Assembly (NCBI RefSeq): GCF_902771435.1
Contig: NZ_CACXXB010000009.1
Location: 1-59,355 of the forward strand
Direction of reading: 5' to 3'
Source of the DNA: an uncultured Methanobrevibacter sp.
GTDB taxonomy: Archaea; Methanobacteriota; Methanobacteria; Methanobacteriales; Methanobacteriaceae
Length of the DNA: 59,355 nt
This document shows, piece after piece, positions 1 through 8,957 of the stretch (position 1 is its first letter; the number at the start of each line of letters is the position of its first letter). The notes beneath the pieces were generated by a model. It was given only the letters and a program-made list of their open reading frames with translations, was not told where the DNA came from and made no database searches. Made by a program: the position numbers and the translations under genes.

Positions 1-125
1 ATGCTTAGTAGATTTCATGCCTAATAGTCAAGGAAAATCCACATATTATTATGAATGGAAATGCTTTGACGAAAAAATAGGCATGGCCTAAGAATCTCCT
101 GCTTCTACAAGCCGGAGAGGTTCAA
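1..125 (+). mobile_element. Right-end remnant of an IS200/IS605-type (TnpB) element
   Basis: Seen: a near-perfect hairpin at 95-118 (TCTCC, T/C mismatch, GCTT, loop CTAC, AAGC, GGAGA) followed at once by GGTTCAA. In frame 2 the bases read as ESPASTSRRG, the well-known tail found at the 3' end of many TnpB genes, where the end of tnpB, the right-end hairpin and the end of the omega (guide) RNA coincide. A stop codon (TAA, 89-91) separates this tail from about 29 upstream codons that reach the window edge. The element's putative cut site falls on the stop codon of the convergent aldo/keto reductase gene. Inference: this is the right end of an element whose body lies outside the window, or a decayed stub. 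The hairpin alone could be a terminator, so confidence is moderate. Confidence 0.55.
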
Positions 126-1261
126 AAACCGTAACCTTCAGTTTCAAAGGTCTCCACAACATCCTTTAGGACTTCAGGAATATTGATCTGCTGAGGGCAT
201 TCCTCAATGCACAATTCACATTCAATACAGTCAGAAGCAATTCCAACGTCAGGAAGCTTTGTATAATTCAGATAAGCATTTCCATACTGTGTCCATCCGG
301 TTTTATCGTCAAGCATTTTTTCCTTATTGTACAAATCAAAGATTTTTGCAATGTCAATATCTTCGGAACATGAGTCAACGCAGTATCTGCATTTTGTGCA
401 GTCCACGGTAATGTTACTGTTGATGATTTCTGAAACCTCTTCAAGGATTTTCAGTTCATCATCATTCAACGGATCCGCATTTTTAATTTCATGAATGTTG
501 CTTTCAAGCTGCTCAAGATTGCTTGCACCTGTCAGAACTACACAGGCATCAAGGTTGGCCACGAATCTCATTGCCCAGGAAACAACAGACCTATCAGGAT
601 TATAATCTTTCATGAGCTTTTCGGCTTCTTTAGGCACGTCAGCTAAAAATCCGCCTTTATACGGCTCCATAATCATTACCTGCTTATCATATTTCTTTGC
701 AATTTCCAGACATTTTTTTGATTCGATTCCCTCATCTTCCCAGTCAAGATAATTGATTTGAAGAAGGACAAATTCCAGCTCAGGATGCATGAATAATATC
801 TCTTCGAGAAATTCCGCATTTCCGTGGGTGGATATTCCGATATGCTTGATGAACCCTTCCTCTTTTTTCTTTTGGATAAATGAGTATAAATCAACGTTTT
901 TCCATGCAGCTTCAGTAAATCCGCTTACGTTATGAAGCATATAATAGTCAAAGTATTCCACACCGCAATTTTTCAGTTGCTCGGCAAATATCGGTTCCAG
1001 CTGTGATTCTTCCGTAATGACAAACAACGGCAGTTTGGTTGCAATCTTAAATGATTCGCGAGGATATCTGTCAACGACACACCTTTTAAATGCATCTTCA
1101 CCGACACCCTCATGGTAAACAAAAGCTGTGTCAAAGTGATTGAACCCAGCATCCATATACATGTCCACCATCTTATTGACCTGTTCATAGTCAATCTTTG
1201 TAAAGTCGTTTTCATCCAAAAGAGGAAGCCTCATCATTCCCATACCTAAATTCTTCATCAT
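122..1261 (-). CDS. Aldo/keto reductase with C-terminal double 4Fe-4S domain
   Basis: NAD(P)H- or ferredoxin-linked aldehyde/ketone oxidoreductase of the AKR superfamily; the true substrate is unknown. The N-terminal TIM-barrel carries the AKR catalytic tetrad D44, Y49, K76 and H110. The last 100 residues hold two CxxCxxCxxxC ferredoxin-type motifs (DCTKCRYCVDSC and DCIECELCIEECP), enough for two 4Fe-4S clusters. At 379 residues it matches the ferredoxin-fused AKR family common in anaerobes and methanogens. It stands alone, transcribed away from tag. Its TGA stop lies inside the TTCAA of the insertion-element end, so the last residues (GYGF) may have been set by that insertion. Family call is firm, substrate is not. 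Confidence 0.9.
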   Translation of the reverse strand: MMKNLGMGMMRLPLLDENDFTKIDYEQVNKMVDMYMDAGFNHFDTAFVYHEGVGEDAFKRCVVDRYPRESFKIATKLPLFVITEESQLEPIFAEQLKNCGVEYFDYYMLHNVSGFTEAAWKNVDLYSFIQKKKEEGFIKHIGISTHGNAEFLEEILFMHPELEFVLLQINYLDWEDEGIESKKCLEIAKKYDKQVMIMEPYKGGFLADVPKEAEKLMKDYNPDRSVVSWAMRFVANLDACVVLTGASNLEQLESNIHEIKNADPLNDDELKILEEVSEIINSNITVDCTKCRYCVDSCSEDIDIAKIFDLYNKEKMLDDKTGWTQYGNAYLNYTKLPDVGIASDCIECELCIEECPQQINIPEVLKDVVETFETEGYGF

Positions 1262-1401
1262 AATCCCTCAAAATAGCTTTTCTATTCAAAACATGATTTT
1301 TCACATAACGCTTTATGTAAAATGTTTTCAGTTAAATGTTTAGATTCACAACAATGTTATTACTTATGTCTCTTAATGGTTATAAATTATTACCTGAAAA
1401 C

Positions 1402-1415
1402 GTATTTAAATAAAG
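1402..1415 (+). promoter_or_regulatory. TATA-box candidate for tag
   Basis: TATTTAAATA at 1403-1412, centred about 27 bases before the ATG at 1434. This spacing would give a transcript with almost no leader. Seen by eye only. Confidence 0.4.
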
Positions 1416-1433
1416 CAAGTAATAATTATTTCC

Positions 1434-1970
1434 ATGAATAAAAAACGATGCAGTTGGGCGACTTCAGATGAAGTCTATATAAAATACCATGACGAAGAAT
1501 GGGGAGTTCCAACCCATGATGACAGGGAACTTTTTGAATTTCTTGTGCTGGAGTCTTTTCAGGCAGGATTATCATGGATTACTATCTTAAAAAAGCGTGA
1601 AAACTTTAAAGAGGCATTTGATGATTTTGATGTTGTTAAAGTGGCCGGTTATGATGATGTTAAAGTTGATGAGCTAAGGGAAAATGAAGGAATCATCCGC
1701 CACAAGGGCAAAATAACATCAGCCATCAATAATGCGAAGATATTCATTGAAATTCAAAAGGAGTTCGGAAGCTTTGACAATTATATCTGGGGCTTTACTG
1801 ACGGCAAGGTCATTAAAGCAGAATATCTGACCGAATCAGAGCTGTCCAAAGCCATTTCAAAAGATTTGAAAAAACGTGGAATGAAATTTGTAGGTCCGAC
1901 AATAATATATTCATATCTTGAAGCCGTTGGAATTATTGACAACCATCAGGAAAATTGCTTCAAATTTTAA
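1434..1970 (+). CDS. tag: DNA-3-methyladenine glycosylase I
   Basis: Base-excision repair enzyme that removes 3-methyladenine from alkylated DNA. The 178 residues align along the full length of the bacterial Tag family: CSWATSDEVYIKYHDEEWG at the N-terminus, catalytic-region LESFQAGLSW with E40 in the position of E. coli E38, GIIRHKGKI in the middle, and FVGPTIIYSYLEA near the end. The four zinc ligands are present as C6, H19, H171 and C175. The start at 1434 gives the expected N-terminus and sits close behind a TATA-like box, with no strong ribosome site, so a leaderless mRNA is possible. It is monocistronic and divergent from the aldo/keto reductase. Confidence 0.95.
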   Translation: MNKKRCSWATSDEVYIKYHDEEWGVPTHDDRELFEFLVLESFQAGLSWITILKKRENFKEAFDDFDVVKVAGYDDVKVDELRENEGIIRHKGKITSAINNAKIFIEIQKEFGSFDNYIWGFTDGKVIKAEYLTESELSKAISKDLKKRGMKFVGPTIIYSYLEAVGIIDNHQENCFKF

Positions 1971-2142
1971 CATTACCATCGGGAATAGTGATTTTTTGCC
2001 TAAATAAACTACTGGATATATATCCCCATGAAAAAATTAAAACAAAAAACTCAAACGTTAATGTTAATGTAAAATCTGATTAAATAAATCAAAAGAAATT
2101 TCTGCAAAATAAGAATAATTAAGGATTGAATCAATAATTCAA

Positions 2143-3177
2143 TCACTCTTCCAGGAGTATAATATCTTTTGGATTGACCTTCAAATACTCGGGAACAGTA
2201 AACTCATGGTCACGAATCCTTTTGTCAACCTTCCACCATAAGCCGTTTGCCAAGGTTATTTCCCATTCGAAAGGCATCTCCAGTTTTGTTGAATTCGCAG
2301 TATCAATCACATTGACATCATCCTTTTCAGCGACAGTGAAATTATGCGCCCTTATTCCTATGTGAGTAATGTTAGGTGAGATCTTTTCGGATACTTCAAA
2401 AACAACACCCCAATCCAATGATTTGAGATGATAATCATCAATAACTTCAATTCTAGAAATGTTCTTACAGCCTGTAAGCCTTGCAACCTGAACCTTTCTT
2501 GGATTTTCAAATATGTCGTAGGTATCGCCTTTTGCAATAATTTTTCCTTCATCCAGGACTATGAGCTCGTCACAGAACTGGAATGCCTCGTCACGGTCAT
2601 GAGTAACCATGATGGAAAATCCGTCAAAATCCTTTAAAGAACGGACAAGTTCAATACGCAACTGCTCTTTCAAGTATGTGTCCATGGCACTGAAAGGCTC
2701 ATCCAGCAATATGACATCAGGCCCATAAGCCAATATGCGGGCCAGAGCCACCCTTTGCTGCTGGCCACCGGACAATTGTCTGGGATATCTTTTCTCCAAA
2801 CCATTCAAATGAAAACGTTCAATCATTTCAGATACTGTTTTCTTATCATCTTTAGGAAGACCGCAAGCTACATTTTCCTCAACGGTCATATTGGGAAACA
2901 GTGCATAATTCTGAAACAGGTAACCTACATTTCTTTTTTGAGGCCTTAAATTAATTTTTTTATCTGAATCGAAATAAACAGTCTCATCACCAGTGTTTAA
3001 ACTAACAACGCCCTTATCCGGATCCACAATACCTGCAATAGATTTCAGTGTCATACTTTTACCGCAGCCTGACGGACCGAGAATGCCCAAACTCCTGTTT
3101 TTCAATTCAAAACTAACATCAAGGTCAAATTCCTTAAGTTCCTTTTGGATATTTACCTTTAACAATTTATTTTCCAT
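2143..3177 (-). CDS. modC: Molybdate/tungstate ABC transporter ATPase, distal tandem copy
   Basis: ATP-hydrolysing subunit that powers oxyanion import with ModB. ABC motifs are all present: Walker A GPSGCGKS (34-41), Q-loop Q89, signature LSGGQQQ (135-141), Walker B VILLDE (155-160) and switch H193. A C-terminal region of about 110 residues matches the TOBE/MOP-like regulatory part of ModC. The ATG at 3177 is preferred over an upstream TTG (3192) because GGGGGAGAG lies just before it. It is the last gene of the modA-modB-modC-modC series and is separated from the first copy by 254 bases, which include an AT-rich possible promoter. Both copies keep intact catalytic motifs; they differ mainly near residues 105-130 and in the last 70 residues. 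Confidence 0.88.
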   Translation of the reverse strand: MENKLLKVNIQKELKEFDLDVSFELKNRSLGILGPSGCGKSMTLKSIAGIVDPDKGVVSLNTGDETVYFDSDKKINLRPQKRNVGYLFQNYALFPNMTVEENVACGLPKDDKKTVSEMIERFHLNGLEKRYPRQLSGGQQQRVALARILAYGPDVILLDEPFSAMDTYLKEQLRIELVRSLKDFDGFSIMVTHDRDEAFQFCDELIVLDEGKIIAKGDTYDIFENPRKVQVARLTGCKNISRIEVIDDYHLKSLDWGVVFEVSEKISPNITHIGIRAHNFTVAEKDDVNVIDTANSTKLEMPFEWEITLANGLWWKVDKRIRDHEFTVPEYLKVNPKDIILLEE

Positions 3178-3431
3178 ATCTCTCCCCCGCAATATATGAA
3201 AAAATAAAAAATATCATTCAAATTAGATACAATCATGAAATATAGCTGGAAATACTTTAAATTTTATTATTTAAATAATTTTCTTTGATTTAAACAATTT
3301 TCGAAGTGAATAATAATGAATAAAGAAAAAATAAGATAGCATATTTGAAAAAAAAGAAATTCAATGAAAAGAGAATTTTTGGAAAAATCCAAAAAAAACA
3401 TGAAAATAAGTATAAAAAAGATGTGGTTGAT
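3178..3431. promoter_or_regulatory. Spacer between the two modC copies, possible second promoter
   Basis: About 250 bases with no credible gene. On the minus strand an AT-rich TATA-like stretch (around 3255-3280) lies some 55 bases ahead of a plausible start site, which would let the distal modC be transcribed on its own. The strong ribosome site GGGGGAGAG (3181-3190 reversed) belongs to the distal copy. Confidence 0.3.
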
Positions 3432-4469
3432 TTACTCTTCAAGTAATATTACATCTTTAGGATTTATTTTTAAATATTCTGGAATGACAAACTCGTGCTC
3501 ATCAATCTGTTTATCATATTTCCACCATAAGCCGTTTGGCAGGGTTATTTCCCATTCAAAAGGCATTTCCAACAAGGATGAATTTTTAGTATCGAACGCA
3601 TTGACATCGTCCTTTTCGGCGGGGGCAAAATCATGTGCCCTTATTCCGATATGAGTGATGTTAGGTGAAATCTTTTCGGATACTTCAAAAACAACACCCC
3701 AATCCAATGATTTGAGATGATAATCATCAATAACTTCAATTCTGGAAATGTTCTTGCAGCCTGTAAGCCTTGCAACTTGAACTTTCGTTGGATTTTCAAA
3801 TACCTCATAAGTATTTCCTTTTGCGATGATTTTACCTTCATCCAAGACTATGAGCTCATCGCAGAACTGGAATGCCTCGTCACGGTCATGAGTAACCATG
3901 ATGGAAAATCCATCAAAATCCTTAAGGGAACGGACAAGTTCAATACGCAGCTGCTCCTTCAGGAATGTGTCCATGGCACTGAACGGTTCATCGAGCAATA
4001 TGACATCAGGACCATAAGCCAATATGCGGGCCAGAGCCACCCTTTGCTGCTGACCACCAGACAATTGACGAGGATACCTATCCTCCAAACCGTCCAAATG
4101 AAAACGCTTGATCATTTCATGCACAATTTCCTTATTAACATCTTTAGGAAGACCGCTAGCAACATTTTCTTCAACGGTCATATTGGGAAACAGTGCATAA
4201 TTCTGAAACAGGTAACCTACATTTCTTTTTTGAGGCCTTAAATTGATTTTTTTATCCGAATTAAAATAAACAGTCTCATCACCGGTGTTTAAACTAATAA
4301 CACCCTTATCCGGATCCACAATACCTGCAATAGATTTCAAGGTCATACTTTTGCCGCAACCGGACGGACCAAGAATACCCAAACGCTTATTCTTCAGTTC
4401 AAAATTTACATCCAAGTCAAATTCCTTAAGTTCCTTTTGGATATTTACCTTTAACAACTTATTGCTCAT
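3432..4469 (-). CDS. modC: Molybdate/tungstate ABC transporter ATPase, proximal copy
   Basis: Same family and role as the downstream copy, with roughly 85-90% of residues identical by eye. Walker A GPSGCGKS, signature LSGGQQQ, Walker B VILLDE and the switch histidine are conserved. Around residues 105-125 it reads PKDVNKEIVHEM where the other copy reads PKDDKKTVSEM, one residue longer here. The start is taken at the ATG at 4469 (MSNKLLK) because GGAG lies seven bases ahead; an in-frame ATG two codons upstream (4475) is too close to that site. It follows modB by about 36 bases, so modA, modB and this gene form the core operon. Molybdate versus tungstate cannot be told from the ATPase. Confidence 0.9.
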   Translation of the reverse strand: MSNKLLKVNIQKELKEFDLDVNFELKNKRLGILGPSGCGKSMTLKSIAGIVDPDKGVISLNTGDETVYFNSDKKINLRPQKRNVGYLFQNYALFPNMTVEENVASGLPKDVNKEIVHEMIKRFHLDGLEDRYPRQLSGGQQQRVALARILAYGPDVILLDEPFSAMDTFLKEQLRIELVRSLKDFDGFSIMVTHDRDEAFQFCDELIVLDEGKIIAKGNTYEVFENPTKVQVARLTGCKNISRIEVIDDYHLKSLDWGVVFEVSEKISPNITHIGIRAHDFAPAEKDDVNAFDTKNSSLLEMPFEWEITLPNGLWWKYDKQIDEHEFVIPEYLKINPKDVILLEE

Positions 4470-4505
4470 ATCCATACTCCATAAAAGATTAAAAAAAATA
4501 GTAAA

Positions 4506-5183
4506 TTATTTCCACTGCTTTTCCTTACGTATAGAAATATAATCCATTATGAAAATAGCTATAAATGCTATGATAACAATGACTATAACATAATTAAAAG
4601 CCTCTCCCATATTACCTGCAGCCACTTCGGAGTAAACTGCCATTGGGAGTGTTCTGGTTTCTCCGGCAATATTACCTGCAAGCATAGCTGTAGCACCGAA
4701 TTCGCCTAAACCACGGGCATAGGCAAGAATTCCACCACTGATAATTCCAGGCAATGCGTTTGCAAATAAAATTTTCCAGAAAATTTTCCACTCGGACATG
4801 CCCAATGTACGGCCGGCATCCAACAAGTTGGAATCCACCTGTTCAAATGCACCTCGAGCGGAACGATACATTAAAGGAAAAGACATGACCACTGCAGCAA
4901 TAACTGTTGCAGACCATGAAAAAGCAATTTTCACAGTGAAAAAGTCTATAAAAAACTTACCGATTGGTCCTCTAACACCAAAAATCCACAATAAAAAGAA
5001 CCCCACTACAGTAGGAGGCAGTACAAGAGGCAATGTGAAAATACCATCAAGTACAATTTTTATTGAATCATTTTTTAATTTAACAAGACCCCAGGCAACA
5101 AATAACCCTACAAAAAAGGTTATGAATATTGACAGACTTGCTGTCTTCATTGAAATGAAAACCGGGGACCAATCAGTAGTCAT
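4506..5183 (-). CDS. modB: Molybdate/tungstate ABC transporter permease
   Basis: Integral membrane channel subunit that receives the oxyanion from ModA and couples to ModC. The 225 residues show about five to six hydrophobic helices, the ModB-type segment LPLVLPPTVVGFFLL (51-65) and a full EAA coupling loop near 121-149 (DAGRTLGMSEWKIFWK), which docks on the ATPase. The gene starts at an ATG preceded by GGAGATGAGG. It lies 46 bases after modA and about 36 bases before modC, consistent with one transcript. Family assignment is strong. Confidence 0.95.
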   Translation of the reverse strand: MTTDWSPVFISMKTASLSIFITFFVGLFVAWGLVKLKNDSIKIVLDGIFTLPLVLPPTVVGFFLLWIFGVRGPIGKFFIDFFTVKIAFSWSATVIAAVVMSFPLMYRSARGAFEQVDSNLLDAGRTLGMSEWKIFWKILFANALPGIISGGILAYARGLGEFGATAMLAGNIAGETRTLPMAVYSEVAAGNMGEAFNYVIVIVIIAFIAIFIMDYISIRKEKQWK

Positions 5184-5229
5184 GCCTCATCTCCTTTAAG
5201 TGTTTTATTATTCAATATCTTTCAAATAT

Positions 5230-6063
5230 CTATTCGTGAATGGTGAAACCGTATTCAACAAAGACATCTTTAGCTTCTTTGGTTTGTAAGAAGTTCAAGA
5301 ATGCATCTGCAGCATCTGGGTTTGTTGTGTTACTAAGTTCAGCTACAGGATAGATAACGGAAGTGTTTAAAGATCCTTGAGGAGCTTCACAAATCACTTT
5401 TACGCCACTGTTGGATTTAGCATCAGTGGAATATACAACACCACAGTCAGCAGATCCTTGAGCAACTTGGTTTAATACTTCAGTTACGTCTTTACCTAAG
5501 GATAATTTGGATTCAGTATCATTCCAAATACCTAAATTGGTAAATACTTCTTTAGCGTATTGACCTGCAGGTACGGATTCAGGATCACCGATAGCAATGT
5601 GACCGCTCATATTTTTCAAGTCATTGAATGAAGTGATGTTGGAAGTTGAGTTAGCAGGTACAATCAATACAACTTTGTTTTCTAAAAATTGTTTGTTGGT
5701 ATCGTTTTTAATATAACCTTCTTCCATTAACTTATTCATTTGTTTGTTTGCAGCGGACATGAAAATATCAGCTTTTAAACCGTTTTCAATTTGGGTTTGT
5801 AAATCCCCACTTGAAGCGTAAGTAGGAGTTACTTTTACATTAGGATATTTTTCCTTGAACATTGGAATTAACTTTTCATCATATACATTTTTTAAACTAG
5901 CAGCTGCAGCCAAATTAACGTCTCCAGTTACGTTGGCGTCAGCAGCGCTGGTTGAGTTACTGCCACCTAAAAAGTCAAAAAATCCGGCAGAACATGAACC
6001 CACACTAACAACAACTACTGCTAATAAAATAGCAACAAGTAATAACTTTTTCATAGATTTCAT
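5230..6063 (-). CDS. modA: Molybdate-binding lipoprotein of ABC transporter
   Basis: Extracellular solute-binding protein that captures molybdate or tungstate. The first 23 residues are a signal peptide with a lipobox-like VGSC ending at C24, so it is probably membrane-anchored. The mature part has the ModA landmarks LAAAASLKN, SSGDLQTQIENGLKADIFMSA, GDPESVPAGQYAKE and DCGVVYSTDA. At 277 residues the length is normal. It resembles bacterial-type ModA more than the WtpA subfamily of many archaea, which may point to transfer between domains (inference). The start ATG at 6063 has AAGGAG upstream. First gene of the operon, behind a long 714-base regulatory-looking region. Confidence 0.93.
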   Translation of the reverse strand: MKSMKKLLLVAILLAVVVVSVGSCSAGFFDFLGGSNSTSAADANVTGDVNLAAAASLKNVYDEKLIPMFKEKYPNVKVTPTYASSGDLQTQIENGLKADIFMSAANKQMNKLMEEGYIKNDTNKQFLENKVVLIVPANSTSNITSFNDLKNMSGHIAIGDPESVPAGQYAKEVFTNLGIWNDTESKLSLGKDVTEVLNQVAQGSADCGVVYSTDAKSNSGVKVICEAPQGSLNTSVIYPVAELSNTTNPDAADAFLNFLQTKEAKDVFVEYGFTIHE

Positions 6064-6777
6064 GATTATTCTCCTTTTTCGAGTAAATTAAACAAAATAT
6101 CACTATCAGACATTAAATACAATAATCAAGATTAGTAAAAAAAAGCAACTGCAAACATTAGAATCACCAACAGAAGATGGAAATGAAATGAACAACCCCC
6201 ATTTTCATTATCTGATGAAACTGCAGAAACAAACCCATTAAACCAAAAAAAATATTACAAAACAGAACAATATTAATCTAATTTTATAATATTTTCCTAC
6301 AATCCATTTACTACTCCCAAATTACATTCAATATCATGATTAGCATTTATAATTCTATGAATTATGACATATAAATATTTTCATATCGACTAACAATTCC
6401 TTCAACATGAATGTGATTTTTTAATTTTAAGCCGAAAAACTGAAAATATTTCGTTAGGCACATCAATTCATACAAATATACTTTCTAACAATACATATAA
6501 AAGTATTGTTATGAAATGTTCATAATCAATATCATGTCGATGAATAGAACTTTAATTAAATAGCTTAAAATTAGAAATGAAGATAAATTATAGAATATTG
6601 CGAATTAAAATAATATTATCATCAAAACCTATCATATCGAATGAAATGGTAAAAATTAGCAAAAGAAAAAAAATCACATATCCGATTAATTCTTAAAATA
6701 ATTCTTCAAAATAATTCTTTTAAAAAAAAAAATGGGAATTTAAGTATCAATGTCAAGCATCAATACTCAAACTTTTT
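6064..6777. promoter_or_regulatory. Long gene-free region upstream of modA with inverted repeats
   Basis: 714 bases without a credible gene on either strand. It contains a perfect 8-bp inverted repeat, AACAATAC at 6487-6494 and GTATTGTT at 6503-6510, around ATATAAAA, and a perfect 7-bp repeat, ATAATTC at 6349-6355 and GAATTAT at 6359-6365. TATA-like boxes for modA on the minus strand occur near 6369-6382 and 6341-6350, implying a leader of about 270 bases. No known molybdenum-cofactor riboswitch pattern was recognised. Confidence 0.4.
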
Positions 6778-8160
6778 TTAAACATGCCTAATGACAGTGT
6801 AATCGGATATTTCAGAATTGACTGTACACAGGTCATTGACGTTCAGGTGATGTACATCATCATGTCCTGTGATTCTTGCAAATGTTTTAAGCTCCTCATT
6901 TGAAACCATCAGATAATTTTCAACCCTTTTAGCAGCAGTCTCTATTTTCAATCGCCTTCTCAACCCGTCATCCTGGGTTGCAACACCAACTGGACAATCT
7001 CCTGTATCACATATCTTGTATTGCTGACAGGCCGCCGCAATCATGGCTCCGGTACCAATAGCTACCGCATTTGCACCCATGGCCAGTGCCTTTGCAAAGT
7101 CAGATGAAACCCTCAAGCCACCGGTTATTGTCAAATCTATGTCGCTTTCATGACTATCCAAAAATTTTCGGGCTCTTGCAAGTGCGTAAACTGTTGGAAC
7201 TGAAGTTGAATCCCTGACAAGTTTTGGACTTGCGCCGGTTGATCCTCCACGACCGTCAATGGTTATGAAATCAGGCTCAGCATATATGACATAATTCAAA
7301 TCATCCTCGATTCTGCCGGCTGCAAATTTCAAGCCGATTGGCCTTCCGCAGGACCTTTGCCTCAGCTCATCAACCAAATCTTTAAGGTCTTCCTTTGAGT
7401 TGACTTCAGGTATTGTAGCAGGTGAGTGAATATCCTCGCCCAATGGCTTGCCCCTGATTTTAGCTATTTCATCAGTTACCTTTTCACCCTGAAGTTGACC
7501 TCCAAGACCTGGCTTTGTAGACTGGCCTATTTTGATTTCGATTGCATCGGCATTTTTCAAATTCTCGTCAGTTGCAGAATATTTGTTTGGGACATATTCA
7601 AAAATGTATCTGTAAGCGTTTTCCATCTCTTCAGGAAGAATTCCTCCTTCACCACTGCACTGAGCGGTTTTGATAGCTGCACTTCCTTTGGCCAGTGCGA
7701 TTTTTGTCTCACGAGATAATGCCCCGAAAGACATGTGGGTGATGTAGATTGGACTTTCAATAATCAACGGCTTTTTAGCATTTTTGCCGATAATTGTCTG
7801 GGTATTTACATCAACATCACTTTCCAACGGCTGCGGGTTTAACTGGTTTCCCAAAATGAGAATGTCATCCCAGTCAGGCATTGGCATCTCGGTATACATT
7901 GCGGCAACAATGCTTTCGCCGGTGATTGCCATCTGGTGGATTGCATCCATTGCCCTTATGTCCTTATCGCTTTTTGCATAGTTCTTATCATAAGCCAATT
8001 CATCGTTAATGTCAATGTTTTCGCTGGATTTTGAGTTTTCCACTTCAACAAACTTGGATATGTCCTGTTTGCATATTGGACAGGCATCCAGTTTATTTAA
8101 TGGTATTCCAGTAGCTTCTTCGTTATGTATGTGACCACAAATTGTACATTTGTATATCAT
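6778..8160 (-). CDS. FMN-binding glutamate synthase-like protein with rubredoxin-type N-terminus
   Basis: Corresponds to the central FMN/Fe-S domain of the glutamate synthase large subunit, which makes glutamate from 2-oxoglutarate and ammonia delivered by a separate glutaminase part. Residues 1-35 form a rubredoxin-like knuckle pair (C5xxC8, C27xxC30). The FMN barrel shows SFGALSRETK, GEGGILPEE, IKIGQSTKPGLGGQL and TIDGRGGSTGASP. The 3Fe-4S cysteines are C378, C384 and C389 in CQQYKICDTGDCPVG. No glutaminase domain is present, as is usual for archaeal split glutamate synthases, so partners should lie elsewhere. GGTGG precedes the ATG. It follows the AhpD-like gene by 42 bases on the same strand. 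Enzymatic activity on glutamate is inferred from family only. Confidence 0.88.
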   Translation of the reverse strand: MIYKCTICGHIHNEEATGIPLNKLDACPICKQDISKFVEVENSKSSENIDINDELAYDKNYAKSDKDIRAMDAIHQMAITGESIVAAMYTEMPMPDWDDILILGNQLNPQPLESDVDVNTQTIIGKNAKKPLIIESPIYITHMSFGALSRETKIALAKGSAAIKTAQCSGEGGILPEEMENAYRYIFEYVPNKYSATDENLKNADAIEIKIGQSTKPGLGGQLQGEKVTDEIAKIRGKPLGEDIHSPATIPEVNSKEDLKDLVDELRQRSCGRPIGLKFAAGRIEDDLNYVIYAEPDFITIDGRGGSTGASPKLVRDSTSVPTVYALARARKFLDSHESDIDLTITGGLRVSSDFAKALAMGANAVAIGTGAMIAAACQQYKICDTGDCPVGVATQDDGLRRRLKIETAAKRVENYLMVSNEELKTFARITGHDDVHHLNVNDLCTVNSEISDYTVIRHV

Positions 8161-8202
8161 AATACCACCTTGCTAATTAGATGGGCAAACTCATTTAAAT
8201 AG

Positions 8203-8922
8203 TTATCCACATATCTCATTGACAACGGCCAATGCATTGAGTGTTCTTGGAAAACCTATATAAGGCATCATGACAGTTATTGCAGATATCATCTTTTCCT
8301 TGTCATTGCCGACGGAGAGATTTCCCTGAGTGTGGCCCCTCAGCTGATTTTCACAGCCGCCAAGAGTGGCAATGAATGTAAAAGTTATAAGTTCCCTTTG
8401 CTGGTCGTCTAAACCATCACGGGTGTAGAAGTCACCGAAGCAGAATCCTTCAAGAAATGTGTTGAAATGCTTTTGACCGTCGGGTGTTGAATCTCTCATC
8501 ATTTCAATGTTTTCAGCGCCAAAATATCTTTCCTGAATTTCACGGCCTTTGTCATGTCTGTTTTCAGGATTGGTATTTGACCTGTTTTTTAAAGGCATTT
8601 CAATTCCTTTTTTCTCGAAAACCTTAATTACAACTCCAAAGAAGTTGTGTGCTCTTCCGAATCCAACATATGGAACAGATTGGTAAAGCAGTTCCTTTAC
8701 TTCCTCAGGAGTTATGTCCATATCCAATGCAGATGTCAGAATCTTTTTGAATGCTTTTGGAGACTGGCATGCAATCAGACAGGAGAGAATCACTAAAATA
8801 GATTCCTTTTGCGTTAATGTGGAATATTCGAATACCTCACCATATGCAAAATTCTTAAAGATTTCATGAAATTCCGGGTCGTTTTTTTCAATTCTTGCAA
8901 AATTGTCAAATAATTCATACAT
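8203..8922 (-). CDS. Carboxymuconolactone decarboxylase/AhpD-like family protein
   Basis: A 239-residue protein with two copies of the CMD fold. The first half contains LVILSCLIACQSPKAFKKI and VPYVGFGRAHNFFG; the second contains LITFTFIATLGGCENQLRGHTQGN and MMPYIGFPRTLNAL, the typical CMD helix pair with its GxENQLxxH motif. Members act as peroxidase partners, decarboxylases or redox proteins; no substrate can be assigned. C48 and C53 in the first repeat and the cysteine before ENQL could be redox-active. No clear ribosome site precedes the ATG at 8922, suggesting a leaderless message. It probably shares a transcript with the glutamate synthase-like gene. Confidence 0.8.
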   Translation of the reverse strand: MYELFDNFARIEKNDPEFHEIFKNFAYGEVFEYSTLTQKESILVILSCLIACQSPKAFKKILTSALDMDITPEEVKELLYQSVPYVGFGRAHNFFGVVIKVFEKKGIEMPLKNRSNTNPENRHDKGREIQERYFGAENIEMMRDSTPDGQKHFNTFLEGFCFGDFYTRDGLDDQQRELITFTFIATLGGCENQLRGHTQGNLSVGNDKEKMISAITVMMPYIGFPRTLNALAVVNEICG

Positions 8923-8957
8923 GAAAATAAGTTTATAAAATTTATAATAAAAAATTT

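Noticed and set aside
3717..4241. Long plus-strand open frame opposite the proximal modC
   Set aside because: It is the mirror of a highly conserved ATPase gene, has no ribosome site, and a partial copy appears opposite the second modC as expected for a shadow.
6487..6510. Palindrome as a ModE box
   Set aside because: The arms AACAATAC/GTATTGTT do not match the known ModE consensus, and no ModE-like gene is in the window.
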